Below are positions 45,176 through 57,099 of a DNA stretch of 64,000 bases, piece by piece. Position numbers and translations under genes: made by a program. How positions within the stretch are numbered: position 1 is the stretch's first letter; each line of letters opens with the position of its first letter. This stretch comes from Strongylocentrotus purpuratus (Eukaryota > Echinodermata > Echinoidea > Camarodonta > Strongylocentrotidae), in NCBI RefSeq assembly GCF_000002235.5, contig NW_022145604.1, positions 27,213,291 through 27,277,290 on the forward strand, given 5' to 3'. Below the pieces are notes generated by a model. That model did not search any database, was not told the origin of the DNA, and saw only the letters and a list, made by a program, of their open reading frames with translations.

Positions 45176-46337
45176 CTGTCTAATAACTTCCTCTTACTAT
45201 CTCTCTATATTTCTGAATTACTTTCCACGTCATTCACTAGACACACCAGACCTCACAGACATTCCCCATCTGCACACAGCCGCCCATTCAATATAGTACG
45301 GACGCAGTTCATGTTCCCTCCCTTTCCCCAGAACTCCCTTCGGGCACTGTCTCCTGAATAAATCAAGAAGAGGTCATCTGAACTTCTACCCCTTCCGTTG
45401 TCCCATCTCCCTGGCTGTCCATCGCAAGGGTGGATCCACACAGGAACATACAGCTCCCCCCCCCCCATCCACACGTCCCACCCCCATCCCCCTCCCCTGA
45501 AAAGAGAAGGTACAAAACGGTCATGCGACAGGACTAATCCCCATTGTGCCAAGCCTCAAATCCCCCGTGCCAAGTTTATTTTGAGATAATCTGATTAACG
45601 CGATGGTTCTATGAATTGCGCGTGCGAAATACACAGCACAGTACAATGAGCATCAACAATAACTGCTATTACGAATGCGTGCAAGCATACACAAAGCAGC
45701 GAAGCAATGGCTCGCTCGCATGTAGCGTGCATGCAGCCTTCTTGCAGGATATGAGAGGGGAAGTACTTCCTGATACTATAGTTGGTTTTAATGAAAGCAG
45801 AAAAAACGAGAGAAAAAAGTAATGAAGGTTAGAGAAATATCAAATTAAACTAAAAGTAAGAAAGTTATGAAGTTTTGAAGTTGTCATCAGTGCAACACAA
45901 ATTGAAAACAATGTAACGTATCTTGCGAGCTCCTCTCCAATTGTACAGAAAAAATTCATAACTTTTACTTATTCAGTTATTAACGACGGAACAGATTTCT
46001 CTCATCTAGGGGTTGTATACAACAACAACAACAAATTTGCAATAATTAAACTTCGAGTCAATGTATGATTTTATTTATTTGTACAAGGCGAACGGGGGTG
46101 GGGGACCTCAGAAGATACATGTACATCACAATGCTGCCAATGTGTGTTTGATTTATTGCACCTTCAATAATTCACAACTTTCTTATTTTCAATTGGTTTT
46201 GTTCAGACTTTCACCGACCTGTTTCTTTCATTTTTTTGCTACTATTAAAACCCACTCGATATCGGGGTTGATATTGGGTAACTTTGCCTCAGATTCTAAC
46301 AAAAATTCTGGATTTGCTGCAATTATTATTATAAGCC
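45176..46337. other. Presumed intron, C-rich to AT-rich
   Basis: C11 near 45456 and an 'aacaacaacaacaa' tract near 46021. Frames of 63-105 codons show no domain. Confidence 0.4.
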
Positions 46338-46640
46338 GTTAGGTCATACATGAATCCTATGACTTTTACAAGCCAATCGCCATCTGATTATCAATTATAT
46401 ATGTTGGGAATTAGAAATTTCAGAATTCGTTTTTCTAATGGTTTTTAAAACACTACAGTCTATTGGGAATAATGATTATGGTAAAACCGGTTACTCAAAG
46501 AATTTTACGTTTTGAGGTACTTCTTGATCGTTTTGAAGCGCGATTTTTTTTTAGGGCTTCAATATTACACCATATCACAGACACTGATAACACCTAGGGC
46601 CGTGCATCTCGGATTTAACAATATTAAACGATGCCTTTAA
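46338..46640 (+). mobile_element. TTAA MITE, type G, copy G3
   Basis: Shares 'atgacttttacaagcc', 'acagtctattggg', 'tatggtaaaaccggt' and 'gccgtgcatctcggatttaa' with G1 and ends AAACGATGCCTTTAA. It keeps an internal ~100 bp (46500-46600) that G1 lacks but G2 retains. The left terminus is not clear. Confidence 0.6.
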
Positions 46641-47465
46641 TCTACACAGATTTCATATATTACATGATATACAACTCGAAATCTCTTTCACTCTTCGTGG
46701 CCCATATCTACTCCGTCGTTGCTCGCATGTGAATATACACAATACTTGTTCAGTTCTGAATATATTTTACTGTTTTATCAATGTAATTCTATGCCATACA
46801 CTATTATACTCTGTATATTTAATGTCTTCAGGTCTTAAATGCATGTCCGATGACTTTAATCTCAATAAACCAATATAATGCAATGTAATACAATACATTT
46901 AACACTTCTTGTGTACGTTCCAATAGCTGACATTCGAAAAGATAAGAGGTATTCGCATTATTATTCACGTAGCCCCTTATGATTTCCAAATAATATTATA
47001 AAAAGTGTGTCTGCGTTCAAGCACTATATCTCGATCAATACGAGGTACATTTCTACCACTTTTTTCTCTTACATCCCAGTTCTCGTTTTCCCGGTATTTT
47101 TCTAGGTTTATTAATTGATAAGCGACAAGGCAGAAAGAAATGGAACAATCGTCCGACGTGCGATGGAATCTAAAGCTGAATTTCAGCCTACTTTCTGGGC
47201 GTCCTAGTGTCTCGTTCACCACGCATATAGGTCAGGTGTCACCGTATAAAGTATGTTTGTGTTTCTCTAAACAAATAGGGTTTTCTATCCATAAAAAAAG
47301 ACGAGCAAAAAATACACAAGAGGAAAAATAATAACAATAAATGTTGGTACCGCAATGTTTTCTGTATTTGTTTATAGATAGAACCACGGATATTAAACGT
47401 ATTGATACTATTATGATTTATGAAAAAATTATCTCCCTGTTACTATAAAATTCTTCCCCTCCCCA
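46641..47465. other. Presumed intron, no gene seen
   Basis: Nothing assignable beyond short open frames. Confidence 0.4.
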
Positions 47466-47469
47466 TCCC

Positions 47470-47494
47470 CGTCTCTCTCTCTCTCTCTCTCTCC
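47470..47494. repeat. (CT)n microsatellite
   Basis: About 12 CT units. Confidence 0.95.
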
Positions 47495-48849
47495 CTCCCA
47501 TTGCCATTTCTTATTCCTCAGTCTGGACTCGACGTTCACTCGAACACCAATTTGTCGTCCCGTTGATGGATAGCGCCATCTGTAGTCTGAAATGTGTACC
47601 TAATCCGGAAAAGGGACACGTTACTTGTGAGAAGATAATAATGAGAACTCTAAATGACCAAGCGATATTTAGAGTAGTATATTTTCTTTTATAATTTTCT
47701 GACGGAGAATCAACCAATATGAGCTAACAACTACCCCCTCTTGAAAAAAGACAGATTTATAGGACAGTATTTTCCCCTAGGAACCCTGAAGGCAATATCT
47801 CATTTTCCTATGCAAGATAAACTTTAGAAAGGGTGAAAGTATGAGAGTATAATGACGAGTGCAGTAACCTTAATCATTGGTTTGATACAAACTTTCCCTT
47901 TGTTTTTCTCAAAAATTTTCAAGCGACTAGTTTTCTGTTCACGTCTATGCCTTTATTTTGTTACCCCTTCCAACGTTTTTCTCTTTGTGAATTTGCTTTT
48001 AATTTTTATGGCATTTCTTGCCGTCATTGTTTTTATCAACTTTGAAATGATAATAAATACGAATCCAAAATTAGCTGAGTTGGCTATTGTTTCAGATGGG
48101 ATGACCGAACCGGAATATTTAAGGAAGAATACAAATAAATCCAGTTCAATATTTATACTAGACCCCGCATCAGCGGTCGGATATCGCTATCATTTCATTT
48201 CTGCTCGAATCGTCTTTGATCCTTACCACGAGATGCGCCTGCCAGCCATGCTAAATTGGCAATACATGATCAGATAACCGTAAATACATCCGTCCTCAAG
48301 CAGAAGATATTGCGTGACATGTAGCGCATTTGATATGAATCTGGCTGCTTCGGTTCACAAATATATCTCTATGATTTCAAGGAAGTTGGGGGTTTATATG
48401 TCGTAAAGTGATTATGGTCGCCAACGTCTCAGGATATAGCACATAGAAGAAGAAGAAGAAAGTGATTATGTATTTCAGTAACTAAAAGGGAGGGTTGACT
48501 TGACTGACGAAACGGAAATTAATTGTGGTACGTCTTTAGAGGGAAATGCAGGCAAATGGGGATAGTGTCAACTCGGGAATCATGGCATGAATTGCATATT
48601 AGGGTTCGGCTTGATGCTAAGTCATTGATGTGCGATTTTCAGAAGAAAGTAATTAGAATTATACAAATTATCATGAAGTAGTTTATTTTGTATTCAGATA
48701 TGATTGATTGCGTGTCATTTGCTTCTTAAATGATGAGATTAGAACAAATTAACTAAATCGACTTGAGTATGACAATCGCTGCCAAAAGCACTCTATACAC
48801 TAATATGAGAACATGTAACTTTGCAAACATGCCGTGTAAGAAAGGTAGT
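47495..48849. other. Presumed intron with an isolated 141-codon ATG frame
   Basis: The + frame 47852-48277 starts with ATG and has a hydrophobic segment near residues 43-62 (LFVNLLLIFMAFLAVIVF), then a mixed-composition half. By a rough estimate from the base composition, a frame this long is not unusual in 64 kb, and no family was recognised, so it is not called as a gene. A short 'agaagaagaagaag' tract lies near 48446. Confidence 0.3.
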
Positions 48850-48976
48850 CCAGGGCCCCGTCTTATAAAGAGTTGTGGTTGATCCGAATCAATCACTTAT
48901 CTTCCAATAGTCGCGAGTGATATAAATCGCAAATGAGTTACAATTAATCGCAACTATTTATAAGACGGGACCCAGG
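48850..48976. mobile_element. Short palindromic MITE (CCAGGGCCCCGT ends)
   Basis: CCAGGGCCCCGTCTTATAAA on the left, TTTATAAGACGGGACCCAGG on the right. Further inward 'gagttgtggttgat' and 'tgagttacaattaatcgcaa' pair loosely. Similar in ends to the element at 17977. Confidence 0.7.
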
Positions 48977-50025
48977 TTTAAACCAAACCCAGCTTAAATT
49001 GACACGAACTGAGAGCATTCTTACGTAATAATACTCCTTTACAGCTTGCATTGCTCGTTATATATGATAGATAATTGTATATTGTAAAAATCGGATTATT
49101 CATTTCCCGTAACTCAAGAATGAAAAAGTGACTAGTTGTATTAAGGAGGTTTGTTGAATATGTTTGGATGTAAGCCTGATAAACACGCCACAAGAAACTT
49201 TCATCTGGACAATTCAATTTTGGACATGCTTAAAAAATTACAAACTTTGGTAAGGATATGAATAATTTAGTTGTTAACTATATTTCCACCTAACAGATAG
49301 GGCAGGTTACGGAGTTTGTCTTTGCTCTGCCCTTTTCTATAAAAAAAAAAAAAAAATTTGAAAACAGGTTTCGTCTCAGGAAACGGGAACATTCATATTA
49401 TTTGTTTAGAGCGTGTCATCTTTGCGCACTAACAATTATGGGTGTGTGGGTAAGACGTTGACGACACGATTCAGAATTATCTCACGTAATGCTTGTTGCG
49501 GAGTATTTAATGAGCGATTGATACTTTTGAGTATATAGTCAGAAGTGAGAAATGGGTAACAGAACGAGTCACGATTTCGTAGAAAAGATAATAAGAACAC
49601 AAAACACGAGACAGCCAATGTACATGATGTGCATTTTGAATCACTGGACTAGACAAAATTAGTGCAATGTTAGCGTGGTGAATATCTAATGTGCATCATC
49701 GCATCCCAATGTTATATCACATTTTCCTTGCTCGCTTTTTAAAATGAAAGTAAATATTTCGGAGTCTATGAAGTGCCTTTTGCCTATCTTTATCTCGTGA
49801 TCATAAACAGAATTGTTGGTTTGCTTTAATCTCGCATTAATACATTTCAATCAGATCAAAACTCAGGGATCATCAGCGTCTAGATTTTTGTTGCCGTCTA
49901 AAAAAATAAACAAACTCATTTTCATGTTTCCAGTTTTTATATATTTGTATATAGTTTAATGATTACAATCACACTGTTAGCAATGTAAAATCCGATAATG
50001 TAGGCTTGATATCTCGGTTTTATAT

Positions 50026-50027
<2 letters not shown>
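48977..50027. other. Presumed intron, no gene seen
   Basis: Poly(A) run of about 16 at 49341-49356. Nothing else assignable. Confidence 0.4.

Positions 50028-50052
<25 letters not shown>
50028..50052. repeat. (CT)n microsatellite
   Basis: About 12 CT units. Confidence 0.95.
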
Positions 50053-50059
<7 letters not shown>

Positions 50060-51110
50060 TATTCCCGGATGACACTATAATTATTACATGTGTGTTTCTC
50101 TGATTGCGTTCTTTAAAACAAATTACTGAGAGCTTAAGAAATCAGAATCTACAAACTGTACGTTAAGTATGGATCAAATATCGTGGTTATATATTATGTC
50201 CCGATCAGCTAAAAAATCAGCTAAAAAAAAGAAAATGAAAAAAAAGGGCACAAATACGGGGAGATATTTTTTCCATTAATAGTGGATCAGGATGCAAGTC
50301 CACTTACGGGAATTGCAATTAAAGCCTGATTGGTGATTGGCAATTTCGGATCGAAATTATAAATTAGAAGATTTTCTACCTTCGGCAACCCCTCTATTTA
50401 AATTCCCAACCCACCATAAAATGGTATTAACATTACTACTCGAAAGTTGAAGCTATTATATATTTTTAAGAAGAAAAGGTATTACCTTTATGTGACGGAG
50501 TGAGACATCTAACACTTATACGCGGAGGAGGGGGTAGGGGGTGTCGTATAGAAAAAATGGGGAGCGTAACAAGCTTGCCCTATATATTTTCTATCAAGCA
50601 TAGCCAACCATTAAAAATAAATCGGATGCAGCTATGATACTATAAATATTCACAAACAATTTCAAATTATAACTTACCCTGACCGTGCTTAATTTGTATC
50701 GTGTTTATCAGCCCCCTTCCCCTGTCCCTTCCCCCGATTTTCAAGAGTGCTGATATGTGAAATGGATGGCTGTGTGTGCACGCGGATTCGTGTACGACTG
50801 CGCCGGGCGCACGTACGGAAGGCGAAAAGCTCTTCTTATGCACGTTTATGCAAACATTCTTTTGATGGCTTGTAGCGACATTTTATAATCAACCCGTTCT
50901 TTAAACTTGAAGGGCCAGGGGTGAGAGATAAATCGATTCGTTTCGTTTAACCCGAAGTATGCGCACTTTTCATATCGCCCATGATCTTTCGCGACAGAGT
51001 ATCCGTCAGAACAAGATATCCTTCGACCAAAACTCATAGAAAAGGCCCGAGGCAATAAACTCCATTAAGGAGATAATCCACGGTTATCCACCCCTGTGAG
51101 ATAGGACCCT
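50053..51110. other. Presumed intron; repeat-poor island at its right end
   Basis: From about 50760 to 51110 the sequence is free of repeats and less AT-rich ('tgcgccgggcgcacgtacgg' near 50800, an octamer-like TTATGCAAAC at about 50846). The minus-strand frame 51055-50846 has an ATG but no recognisable domain. Possible regulatory or conserved element. Confidence 0.25.
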
Positions 51111-51770
51111 TTAGAGACATCCTGAGAGTTCCTTGACGTTTAGACATGTAGCCGAACATCTCAGTTGAAGAGGGACTTATCTCCATTTGTAGAAATTATT
51201 ACACTCATTAGCCAGTGCCGTATGCATGTAGCAACATAACCGGTGATATTCTTCTTTTGGGAGATAAACTCTTCATTATCTCTACCCTTTTTAATGAAAA
51301 TTACATTAAAATAAGTTTTATGGATTTATTTATAATGATCACACATGTTCATATCTTACCCAATTTTAAATTATTCAGCCATGCGCATTACATCTTAAAG
51401 AGACAAGAGTTCCCTTCTCACAGCTCTACGAACACGAAAGGAAACAAAATTTAACTCTTACTTCTCAGAACCATCAAATGCAGAATTGAGTACTCGTTCA
51501 CCTTCTTCAACTTTTAAAACAGGGCGTCAACTTGATAACGATCGTGTAGAAGTGGCAATTGACTGAGTGATTACATGAATGATGATACTGGCTTCGCATT
51601 GCTAAGACTACATGCTATTTAATTAACTTTTTTCATAATTTATCATCTGTTAAAAGAGAAATATGGAGGGCGTTTGTCTTCACTTTGGCCCTCCTATTAT
51701 TTTGACGGTTAGAGGAGCTGAATTATTAAATCGACTAACGTCGCTTCTCCCCCATCTCCTTTTCGTCTGC
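51111..51770. other. Presumed intron, no gene seen
   Basis: Nothing assignable. Confidence 0.4.
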
Positions 51771-51998
51771 TCTCTCTCTCTCTTTGTCTCTTTCCCTTTC
51801 TTTCTCTTTCTCACTCCCCCCTCTGTTTTCCTCTCTGTCTCTCTCTGGATTTTATTTTTAATCTGTCTCTCTGTTTATCTCCCTCACTCCCTTCTTCTCT
51901 ATGTTTATATTGCTTCCTCCTCTTTATTATACCCTTCTTGCTGTATCCAAATCCATTTAAGCCCTTTTCTCTAACTCTCGCTTTTCTCCCCGACTGCC

Positions 51999-52036
<38 letters not shown>

Positions 52037-52060
52037 CCTCTCTCTCCCTCTCTCCCTATC
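51771..52060. repeat. CT-rich low-complexity block with (CTGT)n
   Basis: Imperfect CT repeats, with a (TCTG) run near 52000-52020 and clean (CT)n at about 52021-52035. Confidence 0.9.
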
Positions 52061-52700
52061 TGCTTTACTCACACTCAAGTACGGTCCAAGCCATTTTTCT
52101 CTTTTGATTTTACTTTAAGCTCCGTTATGAAACCTTAATCAACAACTGGCGACAGTTACCATAGAGAGAGCAAAAAAGAAGAAACACGACCCATTCCTCG
52201 GTATGATCGAGTTATACCTACCAGCATCATCTTCTGAATTAATTGACCTCATCTTAAAACGAAAAATAAGATACATTAAACTAGAACATAGTGTTACATG
52301 GATCCGTTTCTTCACTCAGTCCGCGCTGAAACGCAGAAAGATAAAAATAAATATTTCGTTTCTTTAAAAAAAAAGGAGCCCGTCCATGAATTATTTATAG
52401 ATGAAAATTATGCAATACGTTTCAATTACCGGCTCGTTATTTCATTTATATATGTGGAAACGAAATCGTGAAGACATGGACGGGTAAGGAATACACCTAA
52501 TAACAATGCTAGTTTTATACATTCTGTTAGGTTTGATCTGTATATTGTACGTAATAGACAGAAATTACTTTTACGAGGATGCTCTCTTGTAAACGAATTT
52601 AATCCTTGAAGATTAAAGGAAAGGCTTTAGAAATGAAAACCAAAGGATTATTTTTCAAGTACTCCTGTTAGTAGTATAATAAATCGTTCTTGTCCATCCG
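52061..52700. other. Presumed intron, no gene seen
   Basis: Nothing assignable. Confidence 0.4.
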
Positions 52701-52863
52701 TAGAGGTGTCGTGGCACGAATGTCTTTTGACAAGACATCAATCTACATTTGCCACACTGCACCCAGTTGAGGTAAATGGGTACCCGGTAGGAAGACATTC
52801 CTTTAATTCTCGAACACATTTTAATGGTAGCTCGGCTAAAGCCGATATAATAAATTAATAATA
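52701..52863 (+). mobile_element. tRNA-derived SINE lacking its promoter region
   Basis: TAGAGGTGTCGTGG is joined almost directly to 'cacgaatgtcttttgacaag', then 'acatcaatctacatttgcca', 'aatgggtacccggtaggaag' and a short AT tail. About 70 bp containing the A and B boxes is missing compared with the 39-kb copy. Confidence 0.7.
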
Positions 52864-52955
52864 CGAGTGCACTGCCCTCAGGGAGAACAGAGTTAATAAT
52901 TATGAGGTTACTCTAGGTAAACAAAACACATTATATTATCCGTTTTTTATTAATA

Positions 52956-52982
52956 ATAATCCACACTATTAGTGTGGATTAT
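52956..52982. repeat. Perfect 13-bp palindrome
   Basis: ATAATCCACACTA and TAGTGTGGATTAT separated by one T. Possible remnant of a hairpin element or a protein-binding palindrome. Confidence 0.85.
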
Positions 52983-53159
52983 ATGGCGGTTGTGATTAAG
53001 GTATTTAAACATGCAATGCATCATTCAGACATTCATCTCTTTTAATCGTTCTGTCTCTTCCTTGCAGACGTTGTATTGTTTTCTGATCTAAGGAAGATAT
53101 GAATCTATTAACAAGTCATCACCAATCCTCATTCTCATTATGCTCCATGCGTGTATGAC

Positions 53160-53325
53160 TCGTTCCCTCCCTCTCTTTTTCTCTATCTCTATCAATATAT
53201 CTATATCTCTTTCTTCTCTGTCTCTCTCTCTTTCTCTCTCTCTCTCTATATATATACCCCCCCCCCCTCTGTCTGTCTCTCTCTGTCTCTCTCTCTCTCT
53301 CCCTCATTCTCTCTCATGTTATTCC
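53160..53325. repeat. CT-rich block with (TA)n and C11
   Basis: (CT)n arrays around a short (TA)n and a C11 run (about 53257-53267). Confidence 0.95.
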
Positions 53326-53447
53326 ACCACAATTAAGTTTCTTCTAGTTTTCCTCTCCACCCGGTTGTCTAAAGTTTTAAGGAAAATATCATGGCTCTTC
53401 GGCCCCTTTGTCTCTTAAGCCCACCCCAAATCCCCTTTCCCCCTCCA

Positions 53448-53460
53448 CCCCCCCCCCCCC
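53448..53460. repeat. Poly(C) run of 13
   Basis: Uninterrupted C13. Confidence 0.95.
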
Positions 53461-53519
53461 TGGCGCCTCCCTCTTTACTCCTCAATACCGATGTCTTTCT
53501 CTCACTTTTCCCTAGATAA

Positions 53520-53900
53520 CTTCACGCCTTAATTCACGTAGTTTCTAGTTTACCTTCGCCTGCGTTCAACGACACTGCGCGCTAATACACGCCTTGATGG
53601 ATGGCAAATCAAATTGTATTTACGCGCTACTTAAACTCCAATCGATTTATATAATTGTGCACCCTGCATGACGTCATCGACAAAAATAGGCTTTTGCTGA
53701 TTGGGGTAATTAATGAAATTACCTAATTTGCGGCGTGCGCCTCACATCTAAGTTTCTGAATTTCCCGAAGTATGCGATCAGTTGTTAATCTCAATAGCCG
53801 ATTTTATTGATATAACTGTTTAGTATTCCCCGATAATTATATTTGAAGGTGAATGCATACAACGGCAATCATCATGATAACATTGAGATACGTTTCTCTT
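53520..53900. promoter_or_regulatory. Candidate regulatory island with CRE and homeodomain-type palindrome
   Basis: A repeat-free stretch holding a full CRE-like TGACGTCA (about 53669-53676) and, about 30 bp later, the near-palindrome GGTAATTAATGAAATTACC (53706-53724), plus further ATTA/TAAT cores. Such clustering is typical of enhancers, but there is no direct evidence of function. Confidence 0.3.
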
Positions 53901-54548
53901 GTTGTGTGTCTTATTTTTGCGAATAGTATGTATTTAGTAGACATTCAGTTTATAAACATAAGGGTTACGGGCTACTAAAGTTTAGATGAATTGCCTTTCT
54001 GTGTGAATTCAGACGAAAAAACATTTGAGTCGGCCGGGACAAAATATTTCATCATTTTATTTATGAACTAAAACCATTTTTAGAAGAACCAGTTTGGTGC
54101 AAACAGGAGTCTGCTTTTCTTTTCAAAATAAGATCCGCTTTTTATTATGGGCCGCAAGCAAATTATTGTTACTGAGAAAATTATGACATAATGCAATGGA
54201 TGGCTGACACCCAGATGAGATGCGATTGCGTAGGTCCTTGTATATGCCTAATTACAATCAATCTGTATTCAGGTGGTTGTGGTAACGATGTTGTTGTTTT
54301 TTGACAAATCTAAATGTTGTCTGTCATATCACCCCAAACTCATATAATGTACCTTTTTGAAACATGTTTAAACGTTGGAAATAATTCGAATACATGTCGC
54401 CTTTAATGTTTTCCACTCACGATGCTTTCCGGTTCTATCAATCCACCTGTTTAACATTCTTCACCACTTGTGGGAGTAGATATTTTCCGATGTCAGACGC
54501 ATATGTCATTGTGCACATGGCGTCCAATCTCAATTACCTGTTTGGTAG

Positions 54549-54812
54549 CTTCGTGGTCACGTGATCTCCGAGTCCAGCGTGGGATTTGCTGCTGCTATCG
54601 CGGGCGCCAAAAACCAGACGCTCATTGTGGAGTGTAATTGCAGTGCGGTTTGCCGGTCAGATACGTCGTCTGCTAAAGCTCTCGATGCAAAAGGAAAAAT
54701 CGCGATCTGGCATCGGCAATCTTACAACTTGATCGTTTTGCACCAACCAAGTTGTTTGCTCGACCATTTCGAAATCATCTTGGTGTTCAAGATCAAGACT
54801 GTGAGATCATAA
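54549..54812 (+). CDS. Weak candidate second or terminal exon
   Basis: An open frame of 87 codons ends in TAA. It opens directly after TTTGGTAG, whose AG could be a splice acceptor and whose TAG is the preceding in-frame stop. The acceptor is phase 0, matching the donor at 15026. Local GC is higher than in the flanking intron. The peptide has a glycosylation sequon (KNQTL) and clustered cysteines (VECNCSAVC), which would suit a secreted product. It has no ATG of its own. No family recognised. On the minus strand the same block has an AACAG|GTAATT donor, so strand is uncertain. Chance remains likely. Confidence 0.2.
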   Translation, partial: LRGHVISESSVGFAAAIAGAKNQTLIVECNCSAVCRSDTSSAKALDAKGKIAIWHRQSYNLIVLHQPSCLLDHFEIILVFKIKTVRS

Positions 54813-55224
54813 GCTGCCGTTTCTCATGAACATGTTGACATTTTAAGCCCAGCTGAATAATTCGTAATACCTTTTTATCCGGTAAAGTTCTTGATTTACC
54901 TAAACTCTTCATCGACGTCCTTATAATTTTCTACACTGCATTTCTTCATACACCCAAGAGATTTTTGGACTATTTAAATCCTGGGTTTTTAGTATGCATC
55001 GGTCGTATCTGTCTCGGGAGTGGTAGATTATCTTCATTTTGGTAAGTGACTTTTATATTAATCCATCCTTTTCTACTAAACACGATCGCGAGACTTTCGA
55101 GATATCAATCAAAGGTAATGTTAATAGCCTCTAAATAACCAGATTAATATTACAATGACGCACTACGTAATCAGAACATGATTTTGAAAGGATATGCAAT
55201 ATATAAGATTGGAACTGCCTTTGA
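54813..55224. other. Presumed intron or flank, no gene seen
   Basis: Nothing assignable. Confidence 0.4.
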
Positions 55225-55595
55225 TTAAAGATAAAGTTGAGATCTGGTCATGCGATTGCATTCTGAAAAAAGGGTGTGGAATGGATCAGAAAATATTGAT
55301 CAAGTAGCATGTAAGTATTGGTGTGTACTGCAAGGTTCTGGAGTCATCAAAATCATTATAATTTTGGCCCAGTCTTGGTAAAGTAACAAGCACTGCACAC
55401 AAATGGTGTCGGGCCTACTAACCTTGATTTCCTTATCTTTTTATGCTCATTACTCAGGCAGTATAAATTTTCTACCAAAATTGTTTGGCAAATGACATTT
55501 ATTTGTAATCCTGAACATTCAGTGCAAGTTTCGTTTTATTCTGTGAGAATCCTCTTCTTTTAAAAAAAAAACCCAGAACTCAAGTTTATCTTTAA
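55225..55595 (-). mobile_element. TTAA MITE, type A, copy A5 (minus)
   Basis: 371 bp. TTAAAGATAAAGTTGAGATC on the left, GAACTCAAGTTTATCTTTAA on the right. The shared module comes first ('catgcgattgcattctgaaa'), then the type-A half in reverse. Confidence 0.85.
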
Positions 55596-57087
55596 GTTTC
55601 TCGGAAATCTTTTGCGATCGTGTTCTGTGGTATTAAAAGCAGCTGTCTGTGTTTCAATTATTATGAAAAAAATATTACTCGAAATGAGCTCGATGGACGA
55701 CTTACATGTAGAAGGTTTCGATTTGGCGGATATTATTTCGCAAGATGACGGCTAGTACAGTGCTAATGATATTTTCATTCACAACACAGAATATCAAATA
55801 TAAATATGATATAGGCATAATTTCCATATCGATAAATAATATTAATATTCCCAGCATACCAAGTTCAGTAATCCATGATAGCCGTAGCAGTTCGTATACC
55901 AGAATTAGCACCAGCATTTTGATTACTGTAAGGAATCAAATCGTTTTCCTTTGTTAAAGCAATATTGATATTGCTCCTACGCGTTTGGATTGTATTCGTT
56001 AACATTGACTTTCAGTTTGAGTTTCAACTTTTTAATTGAAATGTTTGGCCAATTGAAAGGGAGGGGGGGGGGGGGGTTCGCTGAAGCTGAATACCAAGTA
56101 TTATTTTAGTGTTAACAAAAACTAAGTTCTAAACAAAATTTAAGTCCATAATCTTATTCGCGATGACATTGGGTAGAGCAAAATCTAAAATACTCGAGTT
56201 GCCTACGCAGACAATTTATTTTTCTATGTTGTATTAGTTATCATGAGAATGTATACCAAGTGTGTAGTACAACGTGGTTTTTCATTTGCCATGTAATATT
56301 ACGTAACTGTGACGTTAATATTGTCTCAGGTTTTTTTCTGGTTAAAGGCAATTAAGATGTTTTCTCCATACGAAACTTCGCCATGATATCAAGGATCCCT
56401 GTTTTTAGTTTAAGCAAACCGAAAGCAGGGAAGTAATTGGTAGGAAATGTAAACCTTATGTATCATTCAGCTTGCGTTGCCATGGGAATACATTCATTTC
56501 AATTGTTTATACACCTCCTTAAAGTAATAATCTGCCACAGTCTTGGTGATTGGCACAAACAATACGTAATATTAGATAATAGGATTTGCCCATGACATTT
56601 AGAATGCAACTACTAAGGATATCTTTCCAATGATTATGATATCTTAAGATATTGTTAGATCATTTCTTTGCGATATTAACGAGGCAGTCAATTTCAAAGA
56701 AGTGGACATTTGGCGTTATTCTCTTTTTAATCAGAAATATAGCACAGCAATTACAGAGTCCCAGCTTTAAAAAAAAATCAAGATATTACGATTACACTTC
56801 TAGGGAACCCGGAATGCAGCTACATGTTTTATAAAAATGGAATGAATGATATGAATTAATCAACAAGTGAACAATGCGTGCCATTATATTCGTAATTGTT
56901 TATTTCAAGTCATCTGTTGTTTTTACCTACATAATTATGACATACATTGTAATGATATAACGGGATCGGCGGGCTCCTCTAAACAAATGCACGAAGTCAT
57001 TGTGTATAGCTACAACGTGTTAAAACCATGATGAAAAAGAAAGATATGCACATAATAAATAAGAGAGTAAAAATGGACATCTTAGTA
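55596..57087. other. Presumed intron with a poly(G) run
   Basis: G14 at about 56063-56076. Open frames of 60-72 codons only. Confidence 0.4.
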
Positions 57088-57099
57088 CCCCCCCCCCCC
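57088..57099. repeat. Poly(C) run of 12
   Basis: C12, followed by more C-rich sequence. Confidence 0.95.

Noticed and set aside
47852-48277. 141-codon ATG frame with a hydrophobic segment as a single-exon membrane protein
   Set aside because: A rough estimate from base composition makes one such frame in 64 kb unsurprising. No family recognised and no promoter or poly(A) context.
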